DNA from: Hominenteromicrobium mulieris
GTDB taxonomy: Bacteria; Bacillota; Clostridia; Oscillospirales; Acutalibacteraceae
Strand: one strand, 5' to 3'
Length of the DNA stretch: 64,000 nt
NCBI RefSeq assembly: GCF_020687165.1
Contig: NZ_JAJEQC010000004.1
Shown: one piece after another, positions 17,555 through 25,728 of the stretch
How positions within the stretch are numbered: position 1 is the first letter of the stretch
Layout of the letters: each line of letters starts with the position of its first letter
Program-made: the position numbers and the translations under genes
Notes under the pieces: generated by a model
Database searches by the model: none
Seen by the model: the letters and a program-made list of their open reading frames with translations, nothing else
What the model was told of the DNA's origin: nothing

Positions 17555-19014
17555 ACCGTCTCCTCCCGTGTGCGGTGCGCGCTGTAATGGCCGTAGCCGT
17601 AATGCCCGTAGCGACCGTATTTTCCGTATCCGTAGCCATAACCGTACTTGCCGTAACCGTAGCCGGAAAGCCCCGCCTGTACGCCGTTCAGCACGCAGCC
17701 CGCAACGGTCACATCGCAGCTTAGGAGCTTTTCGATGCCCGCTTTGATCTTCGTCCGCGATGCGCGATCCTGCTCGATGACGTACACCGCCGCATCGCAG
17801 CTTTCCGCCGCGGGCAGAATTTCCGCAAAGCGCGCGCTTTCCGGGGCAATGAGCAAAACGCAGTCCGCGTCTTCGCGCAGAGAAGCAATCGCGCCGCGCA
17901 GATTTTCGCCAACAGCGAGCACCTCGCGCGGTGAAAGCCCGCGGCTGCACGCGGCGTAGCGATACGGCTCTGCACCGCGCCGATGCAGCACCTCCTGTGC
18001 CGGGCAGTGCCCAAAAAGACACGCTTCCAGCCCCGGCAAAAGTTTATCCATGCCGCGCTTTAAATCTAAATCGATCAGTACCACGCTTTTGCCCATTTCG
18101 CCCAGCACATGCGCGGCAGTCATCGCCGTGGTGCGCACGCCTTCCCCGGGCAACGTACCGCAAAACAGCAGCACCTTGTCGCCCGATGCCGCCATGCGAC
18201 GTTCAAGGCGCATGGCAAGCCCGCGCGCAGCCTCGCGGTAATGCTCCGGCACATGCGGGTTCGTAAGGGTGATCGTTTCGCGCCTACTCTTGCTTCGCTT
18301 TTTAAAAACGACCTTCGGCAGCGTGCCGAGACACAAAAGATGCAGCTTAGATGCAATCTCCTCCTCGCGCCGCACGGTGCGCCGTGTGCAGCCGTACAGC
18401 AGGATCAGTCCTGCGCCAAAAAGCAGGCCGTACGCCGCGCCCGTCAACGCCGCACGTTTGCCGTCGAATATATTATACGGCGCGGTCGGCAGGCTTGGGG
18501 CGCTCAGCATATGGAGCTTAATGTCGCCCAGCACGTAGCGTGCGGCCTCCGGGTAACAATCAATAGCGGCGTTCAGGACATTCAACGTGCTTTCGGCATT
18601 CGCGCCCGTCGCGGTCAGCGTGAACAGGTTGGAATCCTCCACTGCGCTCGCCGAAAGCGAAGCTGTGATATAATCCGTGCCGAGCGCCTGCTTGATGCTG
18701 TCCGTTAAGAGCTCACTTTCGAGTATGTACGGGAACGTGCGCGCGAGCTGCGAAGCCGTGGCGGTGTTGTAATAAAACCCGTAGCTGAACCCGCCGCTTT
18801 CCCCGCTGCCGGTGGCGACCGTGAACGAAGCCGCCGCGCGGTACATCGGACGATACGCGCGCTTTGCCGTGTACCACGAACCCGCGGCGCACAGTACCGT
18901 GAGCAAAAGGCACGCCCACCACAGCTTTTTCACACCGCGCAGCACATCGTGCAAAAGCGTGATGATGTCGATGGGCTCCGGCACCGCTTGCTTTTCCTTT
19001 TGCGTCTCCTCCAT
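17551..19014 (-). CDS. Wzz/BY-kinase-like protein with degenerate P-loop and Tyr-rich tail
   Basis: 487 residues. Membrane helices near 31-48 and 188-207 flank a Wzz-type extracellular part, then a BY-kinase-like cytoplasmic domain. The P-loop reads GTLPGEGVRTTA (about 286-297): the Walker A Lys-Ser is Val-Arg. The Walker B position reads DCVLLIAPESARF, lacking the usual Asp-Ser-Pro-Pro. Walker A' (VVLIDLDLKRG) is partly kept. The C terminus is a 30-residue Gly-Tyr tail with 11 tyrosines. It probably cannot bind ATP normally but keeps the phospho-acceptor tail, so it likely acts as substrate/adaptor for the intact kinase at 14647-16017. Confidence 0.85.
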   Translation of the reverse strand: MEETQKEKQAVPEPIDIITLLHDVLRGVKKLWWACLLLTVLCAAGSWYTAKRAYRPMYRAAASFTVATGSGESGGFSYGFYYNTATASQLARTFPYILESELLTDSIKQALGTDYITASLSASAVEDSNLFTLTATGANAESTLNVLNAAIDCYPEAARYVLGDIKLHMLSAPSLPTAPYNIFDGKRAALTGAAYGLLFGAGLILLYGCTRRTVRREEEIASKLHLLCLGTLPKVVFKKRSKSRRETITLTNPHVPEHYREAARGLAMRLERRMAASGDKVLLFCGTLPGEGVRTTAMTAAHVLGEMGKSVVLIDLDLKRGMDKLLPGLEACLFGHCPAQEVLHRRGAEPYRYAACSRGLSPREVLAVGENLRGAIASLREDADCVLLIAPESARFAEILPAAESCDAAVYVIEQDRASRTKIKAGIEKLLSCDVTVAGCVLNGVQAGLSGYGYGKYGYGYGYGKYGRYGHYGYGHYSAHRTREETV

Positions 19015-19085
19015 ATGGACCTCCGAAATACTTTATTTTTCATATACCGTAACGCTTTAAATGCCTGTCTGCGAATTTCACGGGC

Positions 19086-19114
19086 ATTATAGCATTTTGC
19101 ACCCGATTTCTCAA
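19086..19114 (-). promoter_or_regulatory. SigmaA-type promoter of the BY-kinase operon
   Basis: TTGAGA-N17-TATAAT on the minus strand, about 70 nt upstream of the first kinase-like gene (start 19014, ribosome site CGGAGG). Confidence 0.7.
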
Positions 19115-19159
19115 GCATTTTCGGGATATTGTATATATACAAATATCGCAAATTCCGTT

Positions 19160-19198
19160 AAAAAATGAAAAAAAGCGACGCCTCAAGCGAGGCGCCGC
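19160..19198 (-). terminator. Terminator of hpf
   Basis: GCGGCGCCTC and GAGGCGTCGC form a stem with a TTGA-type loop, followed by TTTTTTTCATTTTTT in the minus-strand sense. Confidence 0.85.
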
Positions 19199-19235
19199 CA
19201 ATAATCGACAAATTAAATTTCTATTTTAGTTTCAA

Positions 19236-19763
19236 TCAGCCTTCCGGCTCCAGCACGCCGTACTTGCCGTCGCGGCGCTTATACACCACGTCAATCTCGC
19301 CGGTGTCGCCGTCACGGTACATGAAGAACGTGTGGCCCAGCATTTCCATCTGCAAAATGGCTTCTTCCACCGTCATGACCTTCACATAGAACGTTTTGCG
19401 CTTTGCGATTTCCGGCTCGTCTTCCTCGTCCGGCGTATCGTAGTACGTATCCGGCAGCTCCACGGGCTGCATCTTTTGTGCGCGCTCAAGGCGCTTTTTA
19501 TTTCTACGGATCTGGTTGCCCAGTGCCGCCACAACATCATCCAACGCTTCGTTCATTTCCGGCGCAGTGGCTTCTGCACGGTACAGCATGCCGCGCTGCT
19601 TAATCATAATCTCCACGGTCTGGCGATTTTTTTCCAGCGTTACGGTTACGGTAGCATCCGCGTCTTCATCAAAGATGCGGTCAAACTTAGAGAGCTTGCG
19701 CTGCACCAGTTCCTTAAAATTCTCTCTCAGGTTCACTTTTCTGCCAACGATCTTGATGTTCAT
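19236..19763 (-). CDS. hpf: Ribosome hibernation promoting factor, long form
   Basis: 175 residues. The N-terminal S30AE/RaiA domain starts MNIKIVGRKVNLRENF, with LEKNRQTVEIMI and EMNEALDDVVAALGNQIRR. A linker leads to the C-terminal dimerisation domain (VVKRKTFYV-type, here IAKRKTFYVKVMTVEEAILQMEMLGHTFFMYRDGDTGE). The long form dimerises 70S ribosomes into inactive 100S particles in stationary phase. The start at 19763 follows family alignment; an in-frame ATG at 19814 would add 17 residues and lies within a leader hairpin. The gene is monocistronic, with its own promoter and terminator. Confidence 0.94.
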   Translation of the reverse strand: MNIKIVGRKVNLRENFKELVQRKLSKFDRIFDEDADATVTVTLEKNRQTVEIMIKQRGMLYRAEATAPEMNEALDDVVAALGNQIRRNKKRLERAQKMQPVELPDTYYDTPDEEDEPEIAKRKTFYVKVMTVEEAILQMEMLGHTFFMYRDGDTGEIDVVYKRRDGKYGVLEPEG

Positions 19764-19796
19764 ACGTCTACCGGTTTTTCCCGCAAAAAGCACAAA

Positions 19797-19832
19797 GGGA
19801 TGTGCTTTTTTCATCTACGGAAAAAACACATC
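19797..19832 (-). promoter_or_regulatory. Hairpin in the hpf 5' leader
   Basis: In the mRNA sense GGATGTG+TTTTTT pairs with AAAAAA+(G)CACATCC, leaving a 9-nt loop. A smaller hairpin, ACGGC-AGAA-GCCGT, lies upstream. The leader is about 125 nt long. Confidence 0.5.
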
Positions 19833-19893
19833 CTTTCTGAAAGACACGGCTTTCATTATTCAGCTTACGGCTTCTGCCGTTCTCTGTACCTAT

Positions 19894-19922
19894 AGTATAA
19901 ATCATTTGAACAAAAATTGCAA
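19894..19922 (-). promoter_or_regulatory. SigmaA-type promoter of hpf
   Basis: TTGCAA-N17-TATACT on the minus strand. The transcript would carry about 125 nt of leader before the chosen start. Confidence 0.65.
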
Positions 19923-19986
19923 TAGAAAAATAAAATTTTCAAGATTTATAAACAATTTGTTGCGATTTAAATTTCTCATAAAACAA

Positions 19987-20011
19987 AAAGCGCCGTTCCG
20001 AAGAACAGCGC
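19987..20011 (-). terminator. Terminator of the yab/divIC cluster
   Basis: Minus strand: GGCGCTGTTC-TTCG-GAACGGCGC with one G-T pair and a TTTTTGTTTT tail, immediately after the S1-domain gene. Confidence 0.85.
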
Positions 20012-20026
20012 CGTTTCTGCTTTACT

Positions 20027-20539
20027 TTAGTTGTTGCGCGGGCCCTTGCGGGAATAACCGCCGCCGCGCTTATTTTCCGCACGCTTGAGGTCCGAGATCT
20101 TCTCATCGCTCATCTGCTTAAAGCGGGACATCATATCTTCAAAAGAGCCGGAGTTTTCGCGCGCGCGCCACTCATAATCGCCCGGTCTTGCGGGGCTCTG
20201 CACCGGGGCAGAAGCTTCGCGGCGGTGATAGTTGTTCTGGCGCGGGGGTCTGCCGTTCTCATCGCGGCGGCGCGGGGGGCGCTGCTGCTGCGCGTTTTCG
20301 TCTGCCTTTTTCATGGAAAGGCTGATCTTGCCGTCTTCATTGATGCCGATGATCTTGACCTTCACGGTCTGGCCTTCCGTGACGAAATCGCGAATCTCCT
20401 TTACGAAGACCGGGGCAACCTCTGAAATGTGCACCATACCGGTCTTGCCGTTACCGAGATCGACGAATGCGCCGAACTTTGTGATGCCCGTTACCTTGCC
20501 CTCAAAAATTGCTCCGACCTCAAGCTTTGTTTCTTGCAT
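20027..20539 (-). CDS. yabR: S1-domain RNA-binding protein (YabR-like)
   Basis: 170 residues. An N-terminal S1 domain (VGAIFEGKVTGITKFGAFVDLG...GMVHISEVA...KVKIIGINEDGKISLSMK) is followed by an Arg/Gln-rich disordered tail. It matches YabR of Bacillus in domain and in position after divIC. S1 domains bind RNA; the cellular role is uncertain. It is the last gene of the cluster and is followed by a strong terminator. Confidence 0.85.
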   Translation of the reverse strand: MQETKLEVGAIFEGKVTGITKFGAFVDLGNGKTGMVHISEVAPVFVKEIRDFVTEGQTVKVKIIGINEDGKISLSMKKADENAQQQRPPRRRDENGRPPRQNNYHRREASAPVQSPARPGDYEWRARENSGSFEDMMSRFKQMSDEKISDLKRAENKRGGGYSRKGPRNN

Positions 20540-20572
20540 ACCCTCTAATTTTCCTCCGGGATTTCAAATTTG

Positions 20573-20878
20573 TTAGTTGTTGCCGCCTACATTGTAGAAC
20601 ACACGCTCGCCGGGCTTTACATAGTCCAGTTCGCGGCGTGCCACCTTCTCCGCATAGTCTGTGTTGTCTGCGTTCTCTTCATTCAGGTCATAGCGCAGCT
20701 CGTCATTGACGACCTGCTGTTCCTTAAGCTCGTTTTTCAACTGCTGCAGTTCGTCCTTTTTCTGGCTGATGGAGATCTGCTGCCCGACGAGCATAGTGAC
20801 CATGAAGCACGCAAAACAGAACACGGCGACCTTTAAAAGGAGGCTGCCCTTATAGCGTTTAATCTTGACTTCTTCCAT
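20573..20878 (-). CDS. divIC: Cell-division protein DivIC (FtsB-like septum initiator)
   Basis: 101 residues. A short basic N terminus, one membrane helix (about 13-33) and then a coiled coil (SQKKDELQQLKNELKEQQ...) end in the ARRELDYVKPGERVFY motif characteristic of FtsB/DivIC. The protein forms part of the FtsL-DivIB-DivIC divisome complex and, in Bacillus, is also needed for the sporulation septum. It lies between yabQ and yabR, as in other endospore formers. Confidence 0.93.
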   Translation of the reverse strand: MEEVKIKRYKGSLLLKVAVFCFACFMVTMLVGQQISISQKKDELQQLKNELKEQQVVNDELRYDLNEENADNTDYAEKVARRELDYVKPGERVFYNVGGNN

Positions 20879-20955
20879 GGGATTCCTCCCCTTTCCTTAT
20901 GCCGAGCGTTCGGCTGCTTTTCTTGTTCCATTATATAATGATGCGCCGTCATTAT

Positions 20956-21390
20956 TCAAGTCCTTTTTTCGCTTTTTTTCGATTTGTTCAGAAATGATTT
21001 GTGTTTTTTCCCGCTTTTTAGCAATGCTTCCACCTTTTTCCGCCGTCCTTGCGCGTATTTTGCAAAAATTCGGTTTCTAAAGCCGTGCAAGCGGCGCTCT
21101 GCATACGGCAAAAAGCGGCAAATGCCGTGCGTCACCGTGACCTGCACGCATAAAAAGCCGATGACTTCGCAGGCGATCTGAAAAAAGCGCGCGTGCCCGA
21201 CGCTGACCGCAAGGGACAGCAAAAACGTGACGACGGCGGCAAAAAGACAAAACAGCACATCCGTAACCGCTGCCGCGATTTTGCCGAGAGAGAACAGCAG
21301 GCGCAAAAACTCCAGCACGGCAAACACAAACCCCAGAAGAACGCCGCACACAAGGCACAGCAACAGCGTTTCTGCCGGAATGCCGCTCAT
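20956..21390 (-). CDS. yabQ: Spore cortex biosynthesis protein YabQ
   Basis: 144 residues with three to four hydrophobic helices in the first 95 residues and a basic C-terminal tail. Sequence identity is weak, but topology, size and position between yabP and divIC fit YabQ, a mother-cell membrane protein required for spore cortex. The start overlaps the yabP stop by 4 bp. Confidence 0.8.
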   Translation of the reverse strand: MSGIPAETLLLCLVCGVLLGFVFAVLEFLRLLFSLGKIAAAVTDVLFCLFAAVVTFLLSLAVSVGHARFFQIACEVIGFLCVQVTVTHGICRFLPYAERRLHGFRNRIFAKYAQGRRKKVEALLKSGKKHKSFLNKSKKSEKRT

Positions 21391-21659
21391 TTTAAAAGCC
21401 TTTTCAAAACGCCCGTCGGGCGCACGCCGTCTGTGTACGAAAGCGCCAGCACGCGGCCCTTTACGAGCAACTCGCCTGTTTCGGCGCTCATGTTTTCAAT
21501 GTACAGCCCTTCGCCCTTAATGTGCAACCTTCCATCTGCCGTCTGCACCGTGATGAGCGTCTCGCTGAAAAAATCCACGCGCGTAACGCCGCTTGCCGTA
21601 AGACGCGAGCGGTTTTCAATGTGCAAAGAATGTGCTTTTGCGCTTGCCGTCTGTGCCAC
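21387..21659 (-). CDS. yabP: Sporulation protein YabP
   Basis: 90 residues. The compact beta-rich YabP fold is recognisable from HSLHIENRSRLTASGVTRVDFFSE, LITVQTADGRLHIKGEGLYIENM and GELLVKGRVLALSY. It is expressed in the mother cell under SigmaE in Bacillus and is involved in spore coat/cortex formation. Coupled to yabQ by a 4-bp overlap. Confidence 0.9.
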   Translation of the reverse strand: MAQTASAKAHSLHIENRSRLTASGVTRVDFFSETLITVQTADGRLHIKGEGLYIENMSAETGELLVKGRVLALSYTDGVRPTGVLKRLLK

Positions 21660-21788
21660 TGTATCACCGATCCTCTTTTATGCTGTATCGCCTATTTATA
21701 TGCAGCGATTTTCGGAAAAAGACCGAACAAGCAGCGAATATTTATGCACAAGAGCAGCTCAGCATGTTAAAAGCACAGTCAAAAAAAC

Positions 21789-22037
21789 TTACTTTTCTTC
21801 GATGATCTCGTACATCATAGCCGCTTCGTCTTTTTTTGCATATTCATTCACGGAAACGACGCGGGCCTTCACGGTGCGCGCGCCGAGCGTGAGCTCGATA
21901 ACATCGTTCACCTTCACATCGTAGGAAGCGCGGGCAATCTTGCCGTTGACGACGACTCGACCGGCGTCGCAGGCTTCGTTTGCCACGGTGCGGCGCTTGA
22001 TAATGCGGGAAACCTTCAAGTATTTATCCAGTCTCAT
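21789..22037 (-). CDS. rqcP: S4-domain protein RqcP (YabO)
   Basis: 82 residues consisting of one S4 RNA-binding domain (MRLDKYLKVSRIIKRRTVANEAC, then GRVVVNGKIARASYDVKVND). RqcP works with RqcH in adding alanine tails to stalled nascent chains on 50S subunits. The start at 22037 is chosen because AAGGAG lies 7 bases upstream. It occupies the conserved position between mazG/hup and yabP. Confidence 0.93.
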   Translation of the reverse strand: MRLDKYLKVSRIIKRRTVANEACDAGRVVVNGKIARASYDVKVNDVIELTLGARTVKARVVSVNEYAKKDEAAMMYEIIEEK

Positions 22038-22091
22038 GTTCAAACTCCTTTTCTTTAATACATGGAGGCATAAAGCTGCCTATAACAGAAG

Positions 22092-22115
22092 AACGGACCC
22101 ACTTCGGGATCCGTT
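22092..22115 (-). terminator. Hairpin after the HU gene
   Basis: AACGGATCC-CGAAGT-GGGTCCGTT on the minus strand, a 9-bp stem with one G-T pair. The following CTTCTGTT is a weak T-run, so it may give partial termination between hup and rqcP. Confidence 0.5.
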
Positions 22116-22138
22116 CCATCACAAATTATTTGCCAAAA

Positions 22139-22414
22139 TTACTTATTGACAGATTCCTTCAGGGCCTTGCCGGCCTTGAATGCCGGAGCCTTGGAAGCCG
22201 GGATCACGATCTCAGCGCTCGTTCTCGGGTCACGGCCAACGCGCTCGCCTCTCTCGCGAACTTCAAAGGTGCCGAAACCTGCGATCTGAACCTTCTCGCC
22301 GCCTGCGAGGGACTCTGTGATGGAAGCGATAACAGCGGAAACAGCGTTTTCCGCGTCTTTCTTGGAAATGGTAGCCTTTTCTGCAACAGCAGCAATGAGT
22401 TCTGTTTTATTCAT
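22139..22414 (-). CDS. hup: HU-family DNA-binding protein
   Basis: 91 residues, starting MNKTELIAAVAEKATISKKDAE. The beta-arm signature GFGTFEVRERGERVGRDPRT and the C-terminal PASKAPAFKAGKALKESVN are complete. HU bends and compacts DNA. The ATG at 22414 follows TGGAGGTTATTCAT; upstream in-frame codons lack a ribosome site. Its location between mazG and rqcP is common in Clostridia but absent from the Bacillus version of this cluster. Confidence 0.95.
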   Translation of the reverse strand: MNKTELIAAVAEKATISKKDAENAVSAVIASITESLAGGEKVQIAGFGTFEVRERGERVGRDPRTSAEIVIPASKAPAFKAGKALKESVNK

Positions 22415-22488
22415 TATGAATAACCTCCAAATTTTTAGATTTATCTTCATCACCCACGGCGCGAACCATCGCCGGAGCGTGAATTGCT

Positions 22489-23187
22489 TTATTTTTCTGC
22501 GCCGAACTGCTCAATGTACGCGCGGCAGGCTTCAGACAGCGCCTGCTCTGCATCTACGCCGAGACGGCGTGCAAGCTCCGTTAAATTGAAAAGCGCTTTG
22601 CCAATCGATTCCGCGCCGTTTTCTTCGGTTGCACCGCTTACAGCTTTGCAAACGCTTTCGCGCAGGTCATCGGTCGTGCCGTTATCCGCGCCCATTTTCG
22701 CCGCCTTTTTCAGTACCTTCTGGGTACGCATCAAAGCGGGCATGGCAGGCGTTACGCTTTCAAGCACCTCGCGGTCGGACTTCTGTTTTTTCGTCTCGCG
22801 CTTAATCTGATCCCAGTTTGTCAGCACCTGCTCGGTCGTGTCCGCCGTCACATCGGCAAACACATGCGGGTGTCGCTGTACCATTTTGGCAGCAACGTCG
22901 CTGATCACATCGTCCAAGTCGAACCGACCGGCTTCACGCTCGAGCTCACTGTGGAACGCCACCTGAAAAAGCACATCCCCAAGCTCCTCGCGCAGCAGCA
23001 CGGGGTCTTCCGTATCGATGGCTTCTATCGCTTCGTAGCACTCCTCAAGAAAATCGCGGCGGATACTCTTGTGATCCTGCTCGCGGTCCCATGGGCAGCC
23101 GTCCGGCGCACGCAGAATCGTGATGATCTCCTTGAGATCTTCCAGTGTATAACGGGATTTTCCTACATATTTCAACGCAGCTTTCAT
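22489..23187 (-). CDS. mazG: Nucleoside triphosphate pyrophosphohydrolase MazG
   Basis: 232 residues. It shows LRAPDGCPWDREQDHKSIRRDFLEECYEAIEAI with the metal-binding E-x-x-E...E-x-x-D helices (LREELGDVLFQVAFH). It hydrolyses non-canonical or regulatory NTPs to NMP and PPi. It starts 8 bp after the spoVB-like stop and matches yabN of the Bacillus cluster, though without the N-terminal methylase-like domain found there. Confidence 0.93.
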   Translation of the reverse strand: MKAALKYVGKSRYTLEDLKEIITILRAPDGCPWDREQDHKSIRRDFLEECYEAIEAIDTEDPVLLREELGDVLFQVAFHSELEREAGRFDLDDVISDVAAKMVQRHPHVFADVTADTTEQVLTNWDQIKRETKKQKSDREVLESVTPAMPALMRTQKVLKKAAKMGADNGTTDDLRESVCKAVSGATEENGAESIGKALFNLTELARRLGVDAEQALSEACRAYIEQFGAEK

Positions 23188-23195
23188 ATTTTACC

Positions 23196-24956
23196 CTATC
23201 CCCCTGTTTTTTGCAAGTATTTTTCAAGTCTTTTTGTAATTTTTTCTCCGTTCGGCAGTGCTTTGATGTCTTCTTCACAGATCCCGCGTGCAATCAGCAG
23301 AAAAACAACATAGATAAGCGCCCCCAAAAACACCGCAGGCAACGCGGAAAAACGCGATTCCGGCAGCACCGCACACCATGCTTTGTGTGTTAAAAGAGCC
23401 GCCATGCCACAGCAAACGGATGCCAGAAACGGCTTTTTAAAAGTGGAAAAGAAATCTATTTTCACGCCTGCAATACGCCGTATCGCAATACACGCCAACA
23501 CACTTGCGAGCGCATAGCACACGAGCGTGCCGACAGCGCCGCCAAGCACGTTCACACTCGGCACAGCGGCAAGCGTGTAATCGAGCACGGCTTTTACGAA
23601 TAGCCCAATGAGCGTCAGCACCACAGGCAGCTCCACATGGCCCATCGCCTGCAAGATGCTGTTCAGCGGCCCGCACAGTGCCGCAAAAACGGACGCCGCG
23701 CCCAAGGTCGTCAGCACGCGCCCTACGATGACCGTGCCCGGCCGTGCACCGTAGATCAGCAGTGCGGTGGGCTGCGCCAAAACGGAAAGCCCCACCCCCA
23801 TCGGCAGTGCCGTCAAAAACGTAATACGCAGCACCGCTTCCACGGTGCGCTTCAGTTTCTGCGAATCCCCGGTCTGGAATGCCCGTGTCACGCTCGGCAG
23901 CGCGCTGACCCCGAACGACTGCGTTACGCTTGGCACGAGCAAAAAGAGGGTCAGCGCCATATTGTAGCAGCCGAAAAGGTAGTTCGGCACGGTTTCCGGC
24001 GCGGCGAGATTCCCTTTGGGGATCGCGCCGGCGTACATGGAAAGCAACGCTGCGGGGTCTGTCTGCACGGCATAGGCGACACGCGTCTGCAAAAATGACG
24101 CATCAATGAGTCCGGAAAAGCTCATGGCGACTGCCCCAAGCGAAATGGGCAGTGCAGTGCGCAGCAATTTTCCGGCCCAAATACGCTTGCTTTTCGGCTT
24201 CGGCGCGCGTTGCAGCATCGCTTTTGTGACGCCGTCCCTGCGACTTTGGAAGACAAGCGTCAAAAGCCCCAGCACCGCGCCGAGCGTCACGCCGAGGATT
24301 GCGGCAGCAGCACCTAAAGCGCAGACAAGCTGACAGCCATCTGCTTCACTTTTCACGGTACAGCCGAATACCGTGCCGCTCGCTTGCAGCTCCCGTGTGC
24401 CCATATGCATCACAAAAATCGCGCCGGAAAGCCCGAAAATAAGCTTGCCGAGCGATTCCGCAACCTGCGAACGCGCCGTAGGCAGCATATTGCGCAGGCC
24501 CTCAAAATAACCGCGGTACACGGAGGAAATACTACACAGCGCGGCACACGGCGCAAGCGCCAACATGGAGAAAAGTGCGCCGGGGCTTTGTACCAAGCGC
24601 GTATAAAGCGGCGCAAAACTTGCCATCAGCAGAGCACAGAGAACGCCGATGACCGAAAACACCGGCAGCGCCGCCGCTTTGATTTGCCGCACGTCACGAA
24701 AATGTCCTAAGGCGTCCTCCGCCGCAGTCAGCCGCGCCACTGCCACGGGAAAACCGACGGTGGAAAGGCTGAACAGCACGTTAAAAAAACTGTACGCCGT
24801 GCTGAAGTATCCCATACCGTCTTCCGTGATGATACTCGATAACGGGATTTTAAACAACGCCCCAATGGCCTTCACCAGAAGAACGCCGAACATTAAAATG
24901 AACGCGCCGTGCAGAAATCCCTGCTGTACGCGCGCCGCGGGCCGTTTTTGCTCCAT
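23196..24956 (-). CDS. spoVB: Polysaccharide flippase, SpoVB/MurJ type
   Basis: 586 residues with 13-14 hydrophobic helices in the MATE-like MVF fold; the N terminus GAFILMFGVLLVKAIGALFKIPLSSIITEDGMGYFSTAY is typical of SpoVB. SpoVB-type proteins move lipid-linked wall precursors during cortex formation. The start MEQKRPAARV was chosen over an upstream in-frame ATG 6 codons earlier; both remain possible. It heads the mazG-rqcP-yabPQ-divIC-yabR cluster. Paralogues are common, so an exact match to SpoVB rather than YabM is uncertain. Confidence 0.85.
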   Translation of the reverse strand: MEQKRPAARVQQGFLHGAFILMFGVLLVKAIGALFKIPLSSIITEDGMGYFSTAYSFFNVLFSLSTVGFPVAVARLTAAEDALGHFRDVRQIKAAALPVFSVIGVLCALLMASFAPLYTRLVQSPGALFSMLALAPCAALCSISSVYRGYFEGLRNMLPTARSQVAESLGKLIFGLSGAIFVMHMGTRELQASGTVFGCTVKSEADGCQLVCALGAAAAILGVTLGAVLGLLTLVFQSRRDGVTKAMLQRAPKPKSKRIWAGKLLRTALPISLGAVAMSFSGLIDASFLQTRVAYAVQTDPAALLSMYAGAIPKGNLAAPETVPNYLFGCYNMALTLFLLVPSVTQSFGVSALPSVTRAFQTGDSQKLKRTVEAVLRITFLTALPMGVGLSVLAQPTALLIYGARPGTVIVGRVLTTLGAASVFAALCGPLNSILQAMGHVELPVVLTLIGLFVKAVLDYTLAAVPSVNVLGGAVGTLVCYALASVLACIAIRRIAGVKIDFFSTFKKPFLASVCCGMAALLTHKAWCAVLPESRFSALPAVFLGALIYVVFLLIARGICEEDIKALPNGEKITKRLEKYLQKTGG

Positions 24957-24997
24957 AAAACCCTTCCGTTTCAAAAAAGTTTCTCGGCGAAAGAAAA

Positions 24998-25020
24998 GGA
25001 AAGAGGGGGCACCTCTTTCC
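24998..25020 (-). terminator. Terminator of the zinc-ribbon gene
   Basis: The arms GGAAAGAGG and CCTCTTTCC flank a 5-nt loop. In the minus sense they are followed by TTTTCTTTC. Confidence 0.8.
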
Positions 25021-25061
25021 TTCTGGTTTTACATCCTTGCAGGCCGGACCCGCATTTTCAA

Positions 25062-25568
25062 TTATTCCTCGGTCGTTTTCTCGGTCTTGACTTCCTCGGT
25101 CGGCTCAGCTGTCTTCTCTGTCTCGATTGTGACTTCCGTCGTCTCCGGCTCTGCGGGGACTTCGGCCTTCTCGACTGCTTCGGCATCTTCTTCCGGCTCT
25201 GCCGGTGCGTTCTCCAGCTTTGCGCCGCAGTGGCTGCAGAACATGGAATCCGTCGGCATCTTCTTGCCACATGCCGGGCAAGTCACTTTATCCTGCATGG
25301 AAGCGTACTGTGCGGAAACTGCGGAAAGCTGTGCATACAGATCATCGATACCGGCGATCTGGTCTGCAAGCTCGGCTTCGTCTGCGGAACCGGCCTTCTT
25401 GGCCTCGTAAATGAAGCGGCCAAGCCCCTGATAGCGCTTCGTAATCTCGCCGTTCAACTCGGCCATATTGATGCGCAGCTTGGACATATCCACAAACTGG
25501 CCTGCCATTTTGCCTACGGTCTGTGCAGCGGATTTTGCGTTGACAACAACATCATCAAAAATTCCCAT
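25062..25568 (-). CDS. Zinc-ribbon protein with helical N terminus
   Basis: 168 residues. The N-terminal helical part (GIFDDVVVNAKSAAQTVGKMAGQ) is followed by a zinc ribbon CPACGKKMPTDSMFCSHCGAKL and then an acidic Glu/Thr-rich tail of about 60 residues. No membrane segment. Function unknown; similar small proteins are frequent in Clostridia. The start is set by AAAGGAGAATTTGTT-ATG, and a SigmaA promoter precedes it. Confidence 0.75.
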   Translation of the reverse strand: MGIFDDVVVNAKSAAQTVGKMAGQFVDMSKLRINMAELNGEITKRYQGLGRFIYEAKKAGSADEAELADQIAGIDDLYAQLSAVSAQYASMQDKVTCPACGKKMPTDSMFCSHCGAKLENAPAEPEEDAEAVEKAEVPAEPETTEVTIETEKTAEPTEEVKTEKTTEE

Positions 25569-25643
25569 AACAAATTCTCCTTTTGTGGTTTGGAAACGGA
25601 ACCTTAAAGAAGCACACCGTTTCATGTACCTTTCTTTAGTCCC

Positions 25644-25672
25644 ATTATAGCGCAATTTGTGTCAAAAAGCAA
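25644..25672 (-). promoter_or_regulatory. SigmaA-type promoter of the zinc-ribbon gene
   Basis: TTGCTT-N17-TATAAT on the minus strand. A TTGACA lies only 10 bp before the same -10 box and is too close to serve as -35. Confidence 0.55.
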
Positions 25673-25698
25673 ATGACAAACCGGCAATTTTGTAAACA

Positions 25699-25728
25699 AA
25701 GGTTAAATTTTTCCTGACAATAACCTTA
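25699..25728 (-). terminator. Weak hairpin after the uridine-kinase-like gene
   Basis: Minus strand: AAGGTTA and TAACCTT arms around 15 nt, followed by TGTTTAC, overlapping the stop codon. Confidence 0.4.

Noticed and set aside
17555..18022. N-terminal extension of the PHP phosphatase
   Set aside because: It lies entirely within the upstream kinase-like gene in another frame; the family starts at MSYIDLHAHV.
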